Shown here: positions 1-8,779 of the stretch, piece after piece | How the letters are laid out: every line of letters begins with the position of its first letter | Numbering within the stretch: the stretch's first letter is position 1 | Source of the DNA: Bigelowiella natans CCMP2755 | Taxonomy: Eukaryota > Cercozoa > Chlorarachniophyceae | Reading direction: 5' to 3' | NCBI GenBank assembly: GCA_000320545.1 | Contig: ADNK01003179.1 | Coordinates: 1 to 20,000 of the forward strand | DNA: 20,000 nt | Translations under genes and position numbers: made by a program | Notes under the pieces: model-generated | What the model saw: the letters and a program-made list of their open reading frames with translations, nothing else | Database searches by the model: none | What the model was told of the DNA's origin: nothing

Positions 1-1
1 G

Positions 2-1568
2 TTTGCTGTTGGTGGGTATGATGGTGGGTGGGGTCTCAAATCTGGGGAGTATCTGGATTTGAAGAAAATGGATGCGGGGTGGAAGAAACTGCCTGATATG
101 AATACTGAGAGGAGTGGGTTGGGTGTGGCTGTTGGGGATGGCAAAACTGTTTGCTGTTGGTGGGGGGTATGATGGTAATTATCTCAAATCTGGGGAGTAT
201 CTGGATTTGAAGAATGTGGATGCGGGGTGGAAGAAACTTCCTGGATATGGATAACTAAGAGGGGTGGTTTGGGTGTGGCTGTTGGGGATGGCAAGCTGTT
301 TGCGGTTGGTGGACATGATGGTAATGATGAACTCAAATCTGGGGAGTATCTGGATTTGAAGAATGTGGGTGCGGGGTGGAAGAAACTGCCTGATATGGAT
401 GCTGAGAGGAATGGTTTGGGTGTGGCCGTTGGGGATGGCAAACTGTTTGCTGTTGGTGGACAGGATCGAGGGATGAAAATGATCTCAAATCTGGGGAGCA
501 TCTGGATTTGAAGAATGTGGATGCGGGGTGGAAGAAAATCCCTGATATGAATACTGAGAGGAGTTGTTTGGGTGTGGCCGTTGGGGATGGCAAGCTGTTT
601 GCTGTTGGTGGGTATGGTGATGGTTATCTCAAATCTGGGGAGTATCTGGATTTGAAGAAAATGGATGCGGGGTGGACGAAACTCCCTGATATGAATACTG
701 AGAGGAGGCATTTGGGTGTGGCCGTTGGGGATGGTTGGGGATGGCAAACTGTTTGCTGTTGGTGGGAGTGATGGTAGTAATCGTCTCAAATCTGGGATGT
801 ATCTGGATTTGAAGAATGTGGATGCGGGGTGGAAGAAACTCCCTGATTTGAATACTAAGAGGAATGGTTTGGGTGTGGCCGTTGGGAATGGCAAACTGTT
901 TGCTGTTGGTGGGGATGATGGTCCTAATTATCTCAAATCTGGGGAGTATCTGGACTTGAAGGATGTGGATGCGGGGTGGAAGAAACTCCCTGATTTGAAT
1001 ACTAAGAGGAATGGTTTGGGTGTGGCCGTTGGGGATGGCAAACTGTTTGCTGTTGGTGGTAATTATCTCAACTCTGGGGAGTATCTGGAATTGAAGGACA
1101 TGTTTGCGGGGTGGAAGAAACTACCTGATTTGATGAATATTAGGGGTTGTTTCGGTGTGGCCGTTGGGGATGGGCAAACTGTTTGCTGTTGGTGGGGGAG
1201 AATCGCGATCGTAATGACAGGTTTTTGTCCCTCTCAAAACTGGGGGAGTATCTGGGATTTGAATAAATATGGGATGCGGGGGTGGGACGAAAATCCCTGA
1301 GATGAATACTAAGAGGAGTGGTTTGGGTGTGGCCGTTGGGGATGGCAAACTGTTTGCTGTTGGTGGGTATGATGGTGGGTGGGGTCTCAAATCTGGGGAG
1401 TATCTGGATTTGAAGAATGTGGGTGCGGGGTGGAAGAAACTGCCTGATATGGATACTGTGAGGAGTGGGTTGGGTGTGGCTGTTGGGGATGGCAAACTGT
1501 TTGCTGTTGGTGGGAGTGATGGTAGTAATCGTCTCAAATCTGGGGAGTATCTTCGCATCGCTATGTAG
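2..1568 (+). pseudogene. Kelch-repeat protein, frameshifted (left end outside the window)
   Basis: Translation gives about ten tandem Kelch blades of roughly 50 residues. Each has the family signature in order: SGEYLDL, then GWKKLPDM with the conserved Trp, then R..LGVAVGDGKLFAVGG with the diglycine. Kelch blades form beta-propellers used for protein binding. The reading frame is not continuous. It moves from frame 2 to another frame between about 143 (extra A) and 245 (two extra bases), returns, shifts again near 465-482 (+2), at 733-742 (10-bp duplication), and around 1171-1290 (several extra bases). The last segment ends at TAG 1566-1568 after a truncated blade. The stretches between lesions keep the blade sequence well. 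The lesions often sit in G or A runs, so this is either a decaying gene or an assembly with indel errors. The 5' end lies outside the window. Confidence 0.7.
34..1560 (+). repeat. Tandem array of ~150-bp Kelch-blade units
   Basis: The anchor CTCAAATCTGG (with small variants) begins at 34, 183, 332, 483, 628, 785, 932, 1067, 1233, 1386 and 1533. That gives ten full units spaced 149, 149, 151, 145, 157, 147, 135, 166, 153 and 147 bp, plus a partial one. Units are highly alike at the DNA level, including silent positions, which implies recent expansion or ongoing homogenisation by unequal exchange. Confidence 0.93.
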
Positions 1569-1612
1569 ACTGCTTCCGCACACACATCGGGTCCAGTCTG
1601 GAGCAAATATGG

Positions 1613-1810
1613 TTATTTATAGCCATCTACAACTTCGCTCATTAGACAAATGTGGACTTCCATCAGTTTATCTCTCAGTTTGCGATAGAATTCAGGATTC
1701 AGTTCGGCTTTTAGTTCATCTATTACGAGGACGATTTCACTAAGTTTATAGTCAACATCATAGATTTTATCTGCTGTGCTACTTTTATTTACTTGATTAA
1801 TATTACTCAT
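1613..1810 (-). CDS. Small hypothetical protein, 65 aa, AT-rich
   Basis: ATG at 1810-1808, stop TAA at 1615-1613. The product is hydrophilic and probably helical: an Asn/Ser-rich start (MSNINQVNKSS) followed by an amphipathic acidic/basic segment (IDELKAELNPEFYRKLRDKL). I do not recognise a family. No signal peptide or membrane segment is visible. It begins the AT-rich tract, which differs sharply in base composition from the GC-richer Kelch array just upstream, and it points the same way as the larger AT-rich ORF at 2078-2746. The two may belong to one foreign or fast-evolving segment. It could also be one exon of a longer gene; no decisive splice signals were found. Confidence 0.4.
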   Translation of the reverse strand: MSNINQVNKSSTADKIYDVDYKLSEIVLVIDELKAELNPEFYRKLRDKLMEVHICLMSEVVDGYK

Positions 1811-1831
1811 ATTAATCTTATAGTGAGACAA

Positions 1832-2077
1832 TTCTTTAAATAGAAATCATAGTTGGATGTTTTGTAAAACTGGAATCCTTTTGCTAATAGCTTATATTGT
1901 TAAGCATGTATGTTGTAGCAGTCGCATATCTATTAGTATATTGCTTTGTAATGGCAGTGTATTAGCACGATATATCGCTTCGTAATAGCAGTCGCATATA
2001 GCAGTCGCATATCGCTTCGTAATAGCAGTCGCATATTTATCAGCATATTGCTTCGGCACGGCATATGTGACTGTTTT
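1832..2077. repeat. Short-repeat cluster flanking the AT-rich ORF, left side
   Basis: No gene seen. The segment is built from variants of GCAGTCGCATAT and ATCGCTTCGTAATAGCAG. A 26-nt element containing both occurs identically at 1974-1999 and 2011-2036. Related pieces lie at 1917-1929 and 2041-2065. Confidence 0.8.
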
Positions 2078-2746
2078 TCAAACGACATTCTTTTTTAGTT
2101 GTGTTATTTTTTCTGGATAATTGTATGATAGATAAATGGAATATTTGTTTTTGTATTTTCTTTTTAACAAATCATAACAGAAATCAAATAATTCTTTGTG
2201 TCTTTTAGAAATGTTTTTGACTTTTCTCATTTTTTTAATTTTCAAAAACAACTTGATTAATCCTTCAAAGCCTAATTTATTTTTGTAAATTTCAAAAAAA
2301 TCGTGGAAACTGATTGATTTTTTAGCTCTTAATTTGAGACTTAAACTGTGCGAATATTTTGTTTTGTTTAATTGTTGTAAAACTCGTTTTTTTTCATTTA
2401 GGTAATTGTAAAGACCATATGAAAAGAGTTTTTCGTTCGTTGAAAAGTTGGCAGATGCTTCCACATCAACATTTTTATATTCACTTAATTCACTATATTT
2501 GTTTTTGAGATATATGACATTACAAGTTTCTAAATTTATGAAACTTCTACAATATCGTTGACAAGAAATCATACATTTTTTATGCTTACCTATCGCACAA
2601 CTTTTCAGAGATTTCCATTCTTCAATAGCATTCTCAATGTCATTAGATTTAGAAAGAATTAATAATTTTTTCACCAATTCGTTAGATTTGTTCATAACTA
2701 ACTTACATATAACACATTTCTTTAAACAAGTTTTTCGTATGAGCAT
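2078..2746 (-). CDS. Hypothetical AT-rich, Lys/Asn/Tyr-rich protein with N-terminal cysteines, 222 aa
   Basis: First ATG at 2746-2744; stop TGA at 2080-2078. This long uninterrupted frame in very AT-rich DNA is unlikely to be chance, since TAA/TAG/TGA should be frequent there. Cysteines cluster near the N-terminus: C-x3-C-x2-C (TCLKKCVIC) and, about 50 residues later, a group around GKHKKCMISCQRYC, suggesting zinc or disulphide bonding. The C-terminal half is strongly basic and probably helical (KIKKMRKVKNISKRHKELFDF). No domain is recognised. It lies between two clusters of the same short repeats (1832-2077 and 2768-2935) and has no visible introns, unlike the conserved genes further right. 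A gene from a viral or mobile source is possible, but nothing in the protein proves it. Confidence 0.5.
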   Translation of the reverse strand: MLIRKTCLKKCVICKLVMNKSNELVKKLLILSKSNDIENAIEEWKSLKSCAIGKHKKCMISCQRYCRSFINLETCNVIYLKNKYSELSEYKNVDVEASANFSTNEKLFSYGLYNYLNEKKRVLQQLNKTKYSHSLSLKLRAKKSISFHDFFEIYKNKLGFEGLIKLFLKIKKMRKVKNISKRHKELFDFCYDLLKRKYKNKYSIYLSYNYPEKITQLKKNVV

Positions 2747-2767
2747 CTCACAACACAATGCTATCAA

Positions 2768-2935
2768 ACCAGTCGCATATTAGTCAGCAGTCGCATAGCA
2801 CGGCACATAGCACCGCAAATCGCTTCGCACGGCACGGCACATAGCACGGCATATCGCTTCGCAACATACATACATACATAGCACGGCATATCGCTTCGCA
2901 CGGCATAGCACATCGCATATAATGACATCGTATGC
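2768..2935. repeat. Short-repeat cluster flanking the AT-rich ORF, right side
   Basis: Variants of CAGTCGCATA and GCACGGCATATCGCTTCGC are packed end to end. A 21-nt copy is repeated at 2843-2863 and 2880-2900, with a (CATA)n run between them. The vocabulary is the same as in the cluster at 1832-2077, so the ORF between them is bracketed by one repeat family. Confidence 0.8.
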
Positions 2936-3428
2936 TTCTTCATTTTTTTTCAGACCCCCACTTTAATTAGTGTTTTTTTCTAACCTCATTCATTTTATAA
3001 CTAATGAGGGCTTATGGGGCATTTTAAAAACCAAACTTTTTAATATATATATATATATATATTAAAATACTTACATACTTTATATATATAACCCCCGCCC
3101 CCGGAAAACACCCCCTGGGAAACATAAGTATAATAAGGTAATATGATACAGCATAATGATACAGTCGCATAATGCTGTCGCATCGCTTTGCGAGCAGGTG
3201 GGCTCTGCCCACATCGCAGATACCGCCATTGGCGGTTATAATAATTATTATTATTATTACTTATACATCACACACGCATGCGGACATAAAATGATGCCTT
3301 CACGTGCATGGGCGTATTGACCTGAATGTTGATATAAAAACCTGTGCATCGGCTTACAAAGCGAGTATATGTGCTCTAACACACCTGCAATACTTCCAAC
3401 TACGACCTCACTTTACAGCAATGCACAG
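2936..3428. other. Non-coding AT-rich spacer with microsatellites
   Basis: No gene supported. It contains an (AT)n tract near 3042-3062, a C-rich patch near 3091-3118, more of the GTCGCAT repeat words at 3163-3190, the twin hairpins at 3198-3236, and an (ATT)n tract near 3241-3260. The end adjoins the 3' end of the minus-strand GTPase gene, so part is probably its 3' untranslated region. Confidence 0.6.
3198..3236. repeat. Two adjacent perfect GC-rich hairpins
   Basis: GTGGGC-TCT-GCCCAC at 3198-3212 and ACCGCC-ATT-GGCGGT at 3222-3236. Each has a 6-bp perfect stem and a 3-nt loop, and nine bases separate them. They stand out in AT-rich surroundings. There is no flanking gene end close enough to call either one a terminator. 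Confidence 0.75.
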
Positions 3429-5050
3429 TTAATGCAGGCTTTGTGCTTGCTTTTTGCGCCGATGTGAAACCATGGCAGCTATCATCCCGCTTTTCAAGAC
3501 CAAAAGTCCTTCTTCAGTCGCAGAGGAGACTCTTAAGGCGTTGGGCATCTTATTGACAGCTACGTGTGCCTCTAGATCTGCTGTTTCATTATTTAGCTGC
3601 CCTTCCTCCGTAAACACAAGGTCTGCTTTCGTAAATACGTCAATCCATTCCTTGTGAGGAAATTCATCCAACAGCTCACGTCGTATCCCTAGTTGCTGCG
3701 ACACGTTCGTCCCACATTGGCCTATATGAGCGAGGATAACCGATTAACAGAGAAATAACAAGAGAGAAATGAGAAGAAAGAGAGAGAGGAGACAAAAGAG
3801 ACAAAAATATGAAGAAGGAAGAATATATTAAAATAATGAATAACTCGGGAGAGGATAGGAGAGGAAGTTTACCAGTGAGATCCATGACGAACAAGACAGA
3901 TGTTGGTAAGAAAGAGAGAGTGGCCATCGTTAGATTTTCCATGTTGTTCCTCAGAGCAGGATCACGGAGGAGCAGGCCAGGAGTGTCGGTTAGCTGATGC
4001 CGACAGCCTTCAGCGAAAAAGTGCCCCATCTTGATGTCGCGAGTTGTAAATGGATATGCATTCACCTCAGGCTCTCCGGACGATAGGTGTCGAACGAGCG
4101 ACGATTTGCCCACATTTGGAGCCCCGACTAAGGCGATCGTGCCCTCTGTAAGATCAACCTGTGGGAGTTTACGCAGTTGAATTGCGTTATACTTGAGCTT
4201 GGTTATCGCTTCCATATCCCGGGAAAATACTCTTTCAATCTAGACAATTAAGTAAGGTCATGAGTAGTAGAAGAAGAAGGAGAAAAAGAAGAAACAGAAC
4301 ATGTTAAGAGATCTATCACACTTCATGATTGATCATCAGTCAATGGCTAAAGCGCTTGCAATTATCGTCTCCTGCTACTTTGTGGATTCAATGTTACATT
4401 ACTGTTGTGAAAGCCTCGTCCATAACGTCGATTACATCCTGCTTCTTTCGCACATTCTTGATACGATTAGCGTAAGATTTACAGATCTCATTGACTCGTT
4501 TGCGAAGAGAAGCTACTTCATCGAGTGCTCGATCGTATCGGGTGTCCCCCAGAGTAAGAACTACCATCGCTTGCTCAAAATCATGCACTCGAGACAAACG
4601 GGGAAATCCTTCCATGTATTTCTTCAGAGGCCCTATCAGCCCAAGATGTAAAGTTTGTATCTGCTTCGCTGCTCGACTCTTTTCACGCTCTGCTGCATTT
4701 TGTATACGAGGCGCTGGAGTTTGCTTGCGAGCTCTATTAATGGCCCCTCTGAGTATATCTTCTGGATCTGCTACCATTGGAATTTTGGACAGCATCCCAG
4801 TGGTGGCCTGTATACGACAAAAACTGAACACATTCCATTCGAACTATTAGATACCAAATTAGAAGCAGGTATATTTACAAGAACACGCTCTCATATGTGA
4901 ATTATTGTGAATAAAAAACTACCTGCGTCCATTTTTTTTTCGATGGAACCTGTCCGAGATGTGATAATGATGAACAATACTCCCTGGCAATTGTGGGATA
5001 TTTCTGCTCGGAAGTAACGTATGCAGCATTGGAGGAGCTAAAGATCTCAT
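3429..5050 (-). CDS. NOG1/Obg-class GTPase, organellar (plastid) type, four exons
   Basis: Spliced model: 5050-4923, 4823-4403, 4239-3873, 3721-3429; total 1209 nt, 402 aa. All introns are GT-AG (98, 163 and 151 bp) with matching phases. Family: NOG1-like GTPases acting in large ribosomal subunit assembly. The N-terminal NOG1 helical domain is recognisable (KKYMEGFPRL, VVLTLGDTRYDRAL). GTPase motifs follow: G1 GAPNVGKSS near residue 222, G2 FTTRD near 247, G3 DTPG near 268, the MDLTG/QCG junction formed exactly by splicing at 3873/3721, and G4 TKAD near 336. The protein stops soon after the G domain, like plant plastid NOG1-like proteins (Arabidopsis PDE318) and unlike the longer nucleolar NOG1. 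Exon 1 (MRSLAPPMLHTLLPSR, basic, no acids early) looks like a transit peptide. Exon 1 is the least certain part; the acceptor at 4825-4824 is chosen because it alone keeps frame with the donor CAG|GTAGTT. Confidence 0.88.
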
Positions 5051-5554
5051 ATTGTTCCTGACTCTTGTGCCTTTCACATTAATTAAATCAGGGCTTTCAT
5101 CGTGCAACTTGCTTTAGTTCTTCAACACACCTTTACTGGGATGAGAGGCTGGCTTGAAGATTAAAAAAATGATCGTCACAACGAAAATTGAACGTATCAA
5201 ATCCCTCTTCCAAGCCCGAATCATGGTTAAAATGGATCGCTAAACTGATCCCTCCTCCACCAACAGGTGGGGGGGTGAGGTTTGTGACTTTTGACCAGAG
5301 AGACCCCCTTCTGCGGCGATAAAGTACATGCCTCGATTTTCATCCATAAATAGCCTCCATTATTTAAGTGCGACTTCAAATTTACAAATTTCTATCTTAA
5401 TTTGGATATTTTATTTTGCATTTGTCGTAGTCCAGGTTGTGTAAATTAACATAACGACAAGAACTTTCCCCAAAAATTGGTTCAAAAGTTACAAGAGCGA
5501 CTGAATCTTCACGAAAGTTTTCACGCCAAATGGTCTTGAGATTGTTGTTCTTTT
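5051..5554. other. Intergenic stretch upstream of the GTPase gene
   Basis: No gene is convincingly supported. It probably holds the promoter and 5' untranslated region of the minus-strand GTPase. A GC-rich stem (CCTCCACC-AACA-GGTGGGGG, 5254-5273, one G-T wobble) ends in a run of G. A short plus-strand open stretch near 5456-5533 (translating KNFPQKLVQKLQERLNLHE) has protein-like composition and could be an exon of the unresolved gene that follows. Confidence 0.4.
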
Positions 5555-6160
5555 GTGAGAGATGAGACAATAAAAAAGGCTTGTCGCAAAGAAGATTTCC
5601 CATATGAAAAGTTATGTTTATTTATAGCTCTGCAACAACATGTACTCTGTTCTCCGACAGAACTATACAGGCCTGTAGTTCCTACCACCACTAAAGCTAG
5701 CTGCACACAAATCACACAAATCATTGGCAGAGCTATGATAGGATGGCGGAACCAACCAAATCCTCCCCCAGAAATTCTGTGAGTTGCAGAGCCTCTTGCC
5801 GCTCAAGGAATCACTCCCCACATTCTCACATTGGACCACTGGAAAAGCGATGTTGCTATGGAATCTGAGCAAATTGTTTTTACAGAGGTGAAAGAAAATG
5901 ACCGGGAAGATTCCGAAATAAAATTTCCCCAAATGATTCTCGGCAAGGAAATGGATTTGGGTTACTCATACCCGTCAACGCTGCGAGTACGAGTTGACAC
6001 CATTGGACCACACATCGGTAAATTTACATTATTTTTGTTAAAATTAATTGTGGTGAACATGGAACTTACGAGCTACTCGTCGTTATTGATGGCAGGAAAG
6101 TCATAGGACACTTTGCAGAAATTGCATTTCGGTACGTGATGGTGCTTGTGGTATACTAGT
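5555..6160 (+). pseudogene. Unresolved coding trace with an in-frame TGA and a frame change
   Basis: Two protein-like stretches lie in the same frame on either side of a TGA at 5780-5782. Before it: IKKACRKEDFPYEKLCLFIA and onward to NPPPEIL. After it: VAEPLAAQGITPHILTLDHW and onward to LRVRVDTIGPHIG (about 6017). A third stretch in another frame (GEHGTYELLVVIDGRKVIGH, 6052-6140) looks like its continuation. A donor-like GTAAAT follows 6017, but no AG lies before the third stretch. I do not recognise the family. It could be a pseudogene, a gene with sequencing errors, or a misread set of exons with unusual introns. Confidence 0.3.
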
Positions 6161-6650
6161 AACAGGAAGTCGTTGAAGTAGTTATTATTGTAGTTCCCAC
6201 CACCAACGTATTGAATGATTGTTGTCGTCACACATTGTTGTCATCTGTACACAATCCTCGTGTCACGCACGTAGTCGCCACTTGATATCAATACATCAAA
6301 GGTAGATAGATAATATTGTAAATGCCGGTAGTAGAGGTATTAGCAAACTTCAAAAGATACTACTAATAATAATAAAAGGGCATTAGATTGATTGAATTAT
6401 AGCAAGATACTACATACGACAACACTCCTATCATCGTCATCATGATCATCATCGTCATCACCATCATCTTCAAATACCAGTTTGCCGCAAGGGTATCACT
6501 CGCCTTGCCTCCGAAGAGACGTAGGCGGCGACTCATAGAGAGATGATGAGGATGATGATGATGATGAAAAAGAAGAAGAAGGAGAAAGGTCTGAAGAATT
6601 AGGAGGGAATACTACACACGTGTTATTTTGCAGACACAGTAAAATTTTCC
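6161..6650. other. Non-coding, trinucleotide-rich
   Basis: No gene seen. It contains (CAT/ATC)n-rich DNA near 6432-6472 and GATGAT/GAAGAA-rich DNA near 6541-6590. The two are partly complementary to each other. Confidence 0.5.
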
Positions 6651-6655
6651 TTTAC

Positions 6656-6924
6656 TAATTCTGATAACATCAGGGCAGAGCAACAGCAATTCATCATTCG
6701 GCGTGAACGTATACATATCTCCCAAACTTGATCCTGATGAAAGTCTCACTGATAAACTGGCCAATTATGTGCAAAAATATGTAAGTCATCTAAAATTTAA
6801 GATTTTGGATCACAGAAATCAGATAACGTTCGATGATCTTTTAGAAGAGGCTCCTCGTAGGTCGTTTGATATTAATGTTGGTCATATAATGGAAGCTCAA
6901 CTAACAACGACGTCGCCTTATTAG
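6656..6924 (+). CDS. Possible terminal exon of an unknown protein
   Basis: After the acceptor-like CATCAG near 6671, an open stretch reads NSNSSFGVNVYISPKLDPDE and onward through DDLLEEAPRRSFDINVGHI to TAG at 6922-6924. Composition is protein-like with no low-complexity bias. A strong donor-like GTAAGT occurs inside it at 6781, so the part after it may instead be intron. It may belong to the same gene as the traces at 5555-6160. No family is recognised. Confidence 0.3.
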
Positions 6925-7360
6925 CGCCAGCCGCAGTCGTAGTGGAAATAGTAGTCGCACAAACAGACGGGGTGGAAATAAAAATGGTGATAAGAATAGG
7001 AAGAAAGGGAAGGAAGAGCGAGAAAAAGACAATTGAAAAGATACAAAGTAATGACTCAGCTGGCAGGACCCGCAGTAGTAATAGAAAAATGGTAAGAAAG
7101 AGAAGATGAGTTTCACAGAATAATGAATAATTTTACAAATAAATGAGCCGATCAATTTTTATCTAGATGTGTATATCGTACGGCCATTGCAGTGGACGAA
7201 TGTGCACCTCCATAGCAGTCTACTTACGTTCACCGTTAGTCTTACACACACATGTGCGGAAGAAAAGGTATGACATCATCTCCTCATACGTGCTGACAGT
7301 CTATCTTGCCTCGACTTGTCAGCTTTGTGCGGATCGCGGAAACACGTGCATCATAGCATG
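6925..7360. other. Intergenic, no gene seen
   Basis: Purine-rich and low-complexity at first (many GTAGT, AGAAAG words), then mixed sequence with CACATGTGC-type words. No ORF with convincing protein character on either strand. Confidence 0.5.
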
Positions 7361-8522
7361 CGCTAGTGCACTACGCTAGTACGGTGCTGTACCTGCTGCA
7401 TGTTCATTCAGTCTACGAAAACGACTAGTCGAGGTATAGATGCGATGAGTAATGGCTATACGCGTACGTTTAGGCTTATCGTACCGCAGTTGTGCGCATG
7501 CCATGGTTGCCGAAAGTACACGTCTAAACGTAACAATGATGATGCTCGTGCATGATCGAACCGATAACGCTCCGACTTACACATGCCGTTGTAGTTGTAT
7601 TGCGGTCGCAAACTGACCACAGCCGTCCGTACGACGCCATCACTAGATATAGAATGTGCATGCCCATCTAGCCATGCTGTGGCGCTCTAGGCTACGCTAG
7701 TACGAGGTGACACATCTAGAGATGCGTCATGCTTCAATGACGACCATCAAATGAAATGCGCAAAAAATGAAAGGACATCACTTATACGGAGCTTACAAAA
7801 CGTGACGACAACATACCAGCTAGCTAGCCAGTGTGGCGAGCGTGCTAGCGTGGTGCCGCACTAGCCGCACAAATCTAGAGGTACATGTGCGTCACAGTCT
7901 AGCAGTCATAAGCAGTGTGCATGTCTAGATGTGCATGCATGTGCGACCTCCATCTGCTAGCTAGCTATAGCTAGTGTGATCCATCTAGCGCTGGCGCTTA
8001 CTAGCTTAGCTAGCTTAGCAGCATCGCGCTAGCCTTCTAGCCTTCCTAAAATGCATGGCTAGTTAAATCGGCTATTAGACCTGTCTAGCTGTTGTGAGCT
8101 AGTGAGAGACGGTCAACACAGCTAACAAGATAGAGCATCTCCATGTAGACCGACATATGCTAGTGTTAGTAGCTACGTGCAGCATCTACAGCTTGCTAGC
8201 TTGTTGCGAATGTCATCAATGCCAACTCTAATGACCATCGTCTCACACGCAGACAGCTTGTTGCGAATATCATCAATAATGCCAAGCTAGCAAGTCTAAT
8301 CTAGACACTAACTATAGTACAGTACTAGCTAGTAATGACCCCGCCGGCTAGCCGGGAACAGCTAGCTGCTAGCCAGCAGTTCGTCGATGTCATCAAATGA
8401 ATAATCAAAGACGGTAAGGCGACGGTGACTTGTCTAAATGATCTAGTGATCTTGATAGCGCTAGATGGAGCGAAATGAGGCATGACTGTGTCTGCTCTAA
8501 TGCTTACAGGCACACGTCTTCA

Positions 8523-8525
<3 letters not shown>
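7361..8525. other. CTAG-dense non-coding block
   Basis: By hand count about 37 copies of the palindrome CTAG lie between 7362 and 8464, often as GCTAGC, TCTAGA or overlapping CTAGCTAG; equal base use would predict about four. No gene is supported. The block also contains an imperfect direct repeat (AGCTTGTTGCGAAT..CATCAAT, near 8199 and 8255). Confidence 0.8.

Positions 8526-8554
<29 letters not shown>
8526..8554. repeat. (CA)n microsatellite
   Basis: Uninterrupted CA dinucleotide run of about 14 units, just outside the CTAG-dense block. Confidence 0.95.
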
Positions 8555-8558
<4 letters not shown>

Positions 8559-8779
8559 TGCAGATAGCAGACGGCGGGATGACGCGCACGAGCTGGCATA
8601 CATCGCAGATAATCAGTTATTTACGGGACATGATCCAAAATAAATTGATTCAACAACATATATGGAATCATTACGTTGAGGTGCTCTTTTCGGGTTCTGC
8701 TTCAAATCAAGCTATTTTGAATTTTACATTTATCCCGTCAACCGCACGTTTCTCGTTATATCTGGATTGCTTCTCCTAG
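8555..8779. other. 3' flank of the Tudor-SN gene
   Basis: Short AT-rich spacer, presumably the 3' untranslated region and terminator of the minus-strand gene that stops at 8780. No independent gene seen. Confidence 0.45.

Noticed and set aside
1121-1606. Long minus-strand open frames across the Kelch array (Pro/Thr/Ser-rich translations)
   Set aside because: They mirror the G-rich repeat units and carry no domain; the plus strand gives clear Kelch blades.
1832-2077. CRISPR-like array from the repeated GCAGTCGCATAT words
   Set aside because: Repeat spacing is irregular, spacers are not of constant length, and the context is eukaryotic.
5780-5782. TGA as a selenocysteine codon
   Set aside because: No Sec-type redox motif surrounds it and no selenocysteine insertion hairpin was found by eye downstream; kept only as an open option in the finding.
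7505-7580. GGTTCGATC on the minus strand resembling a tRNA T-loop
   Set aside because: The flanking bases do not form the five-pair T-stem and no acceptor or anticodon arm could be laid out.
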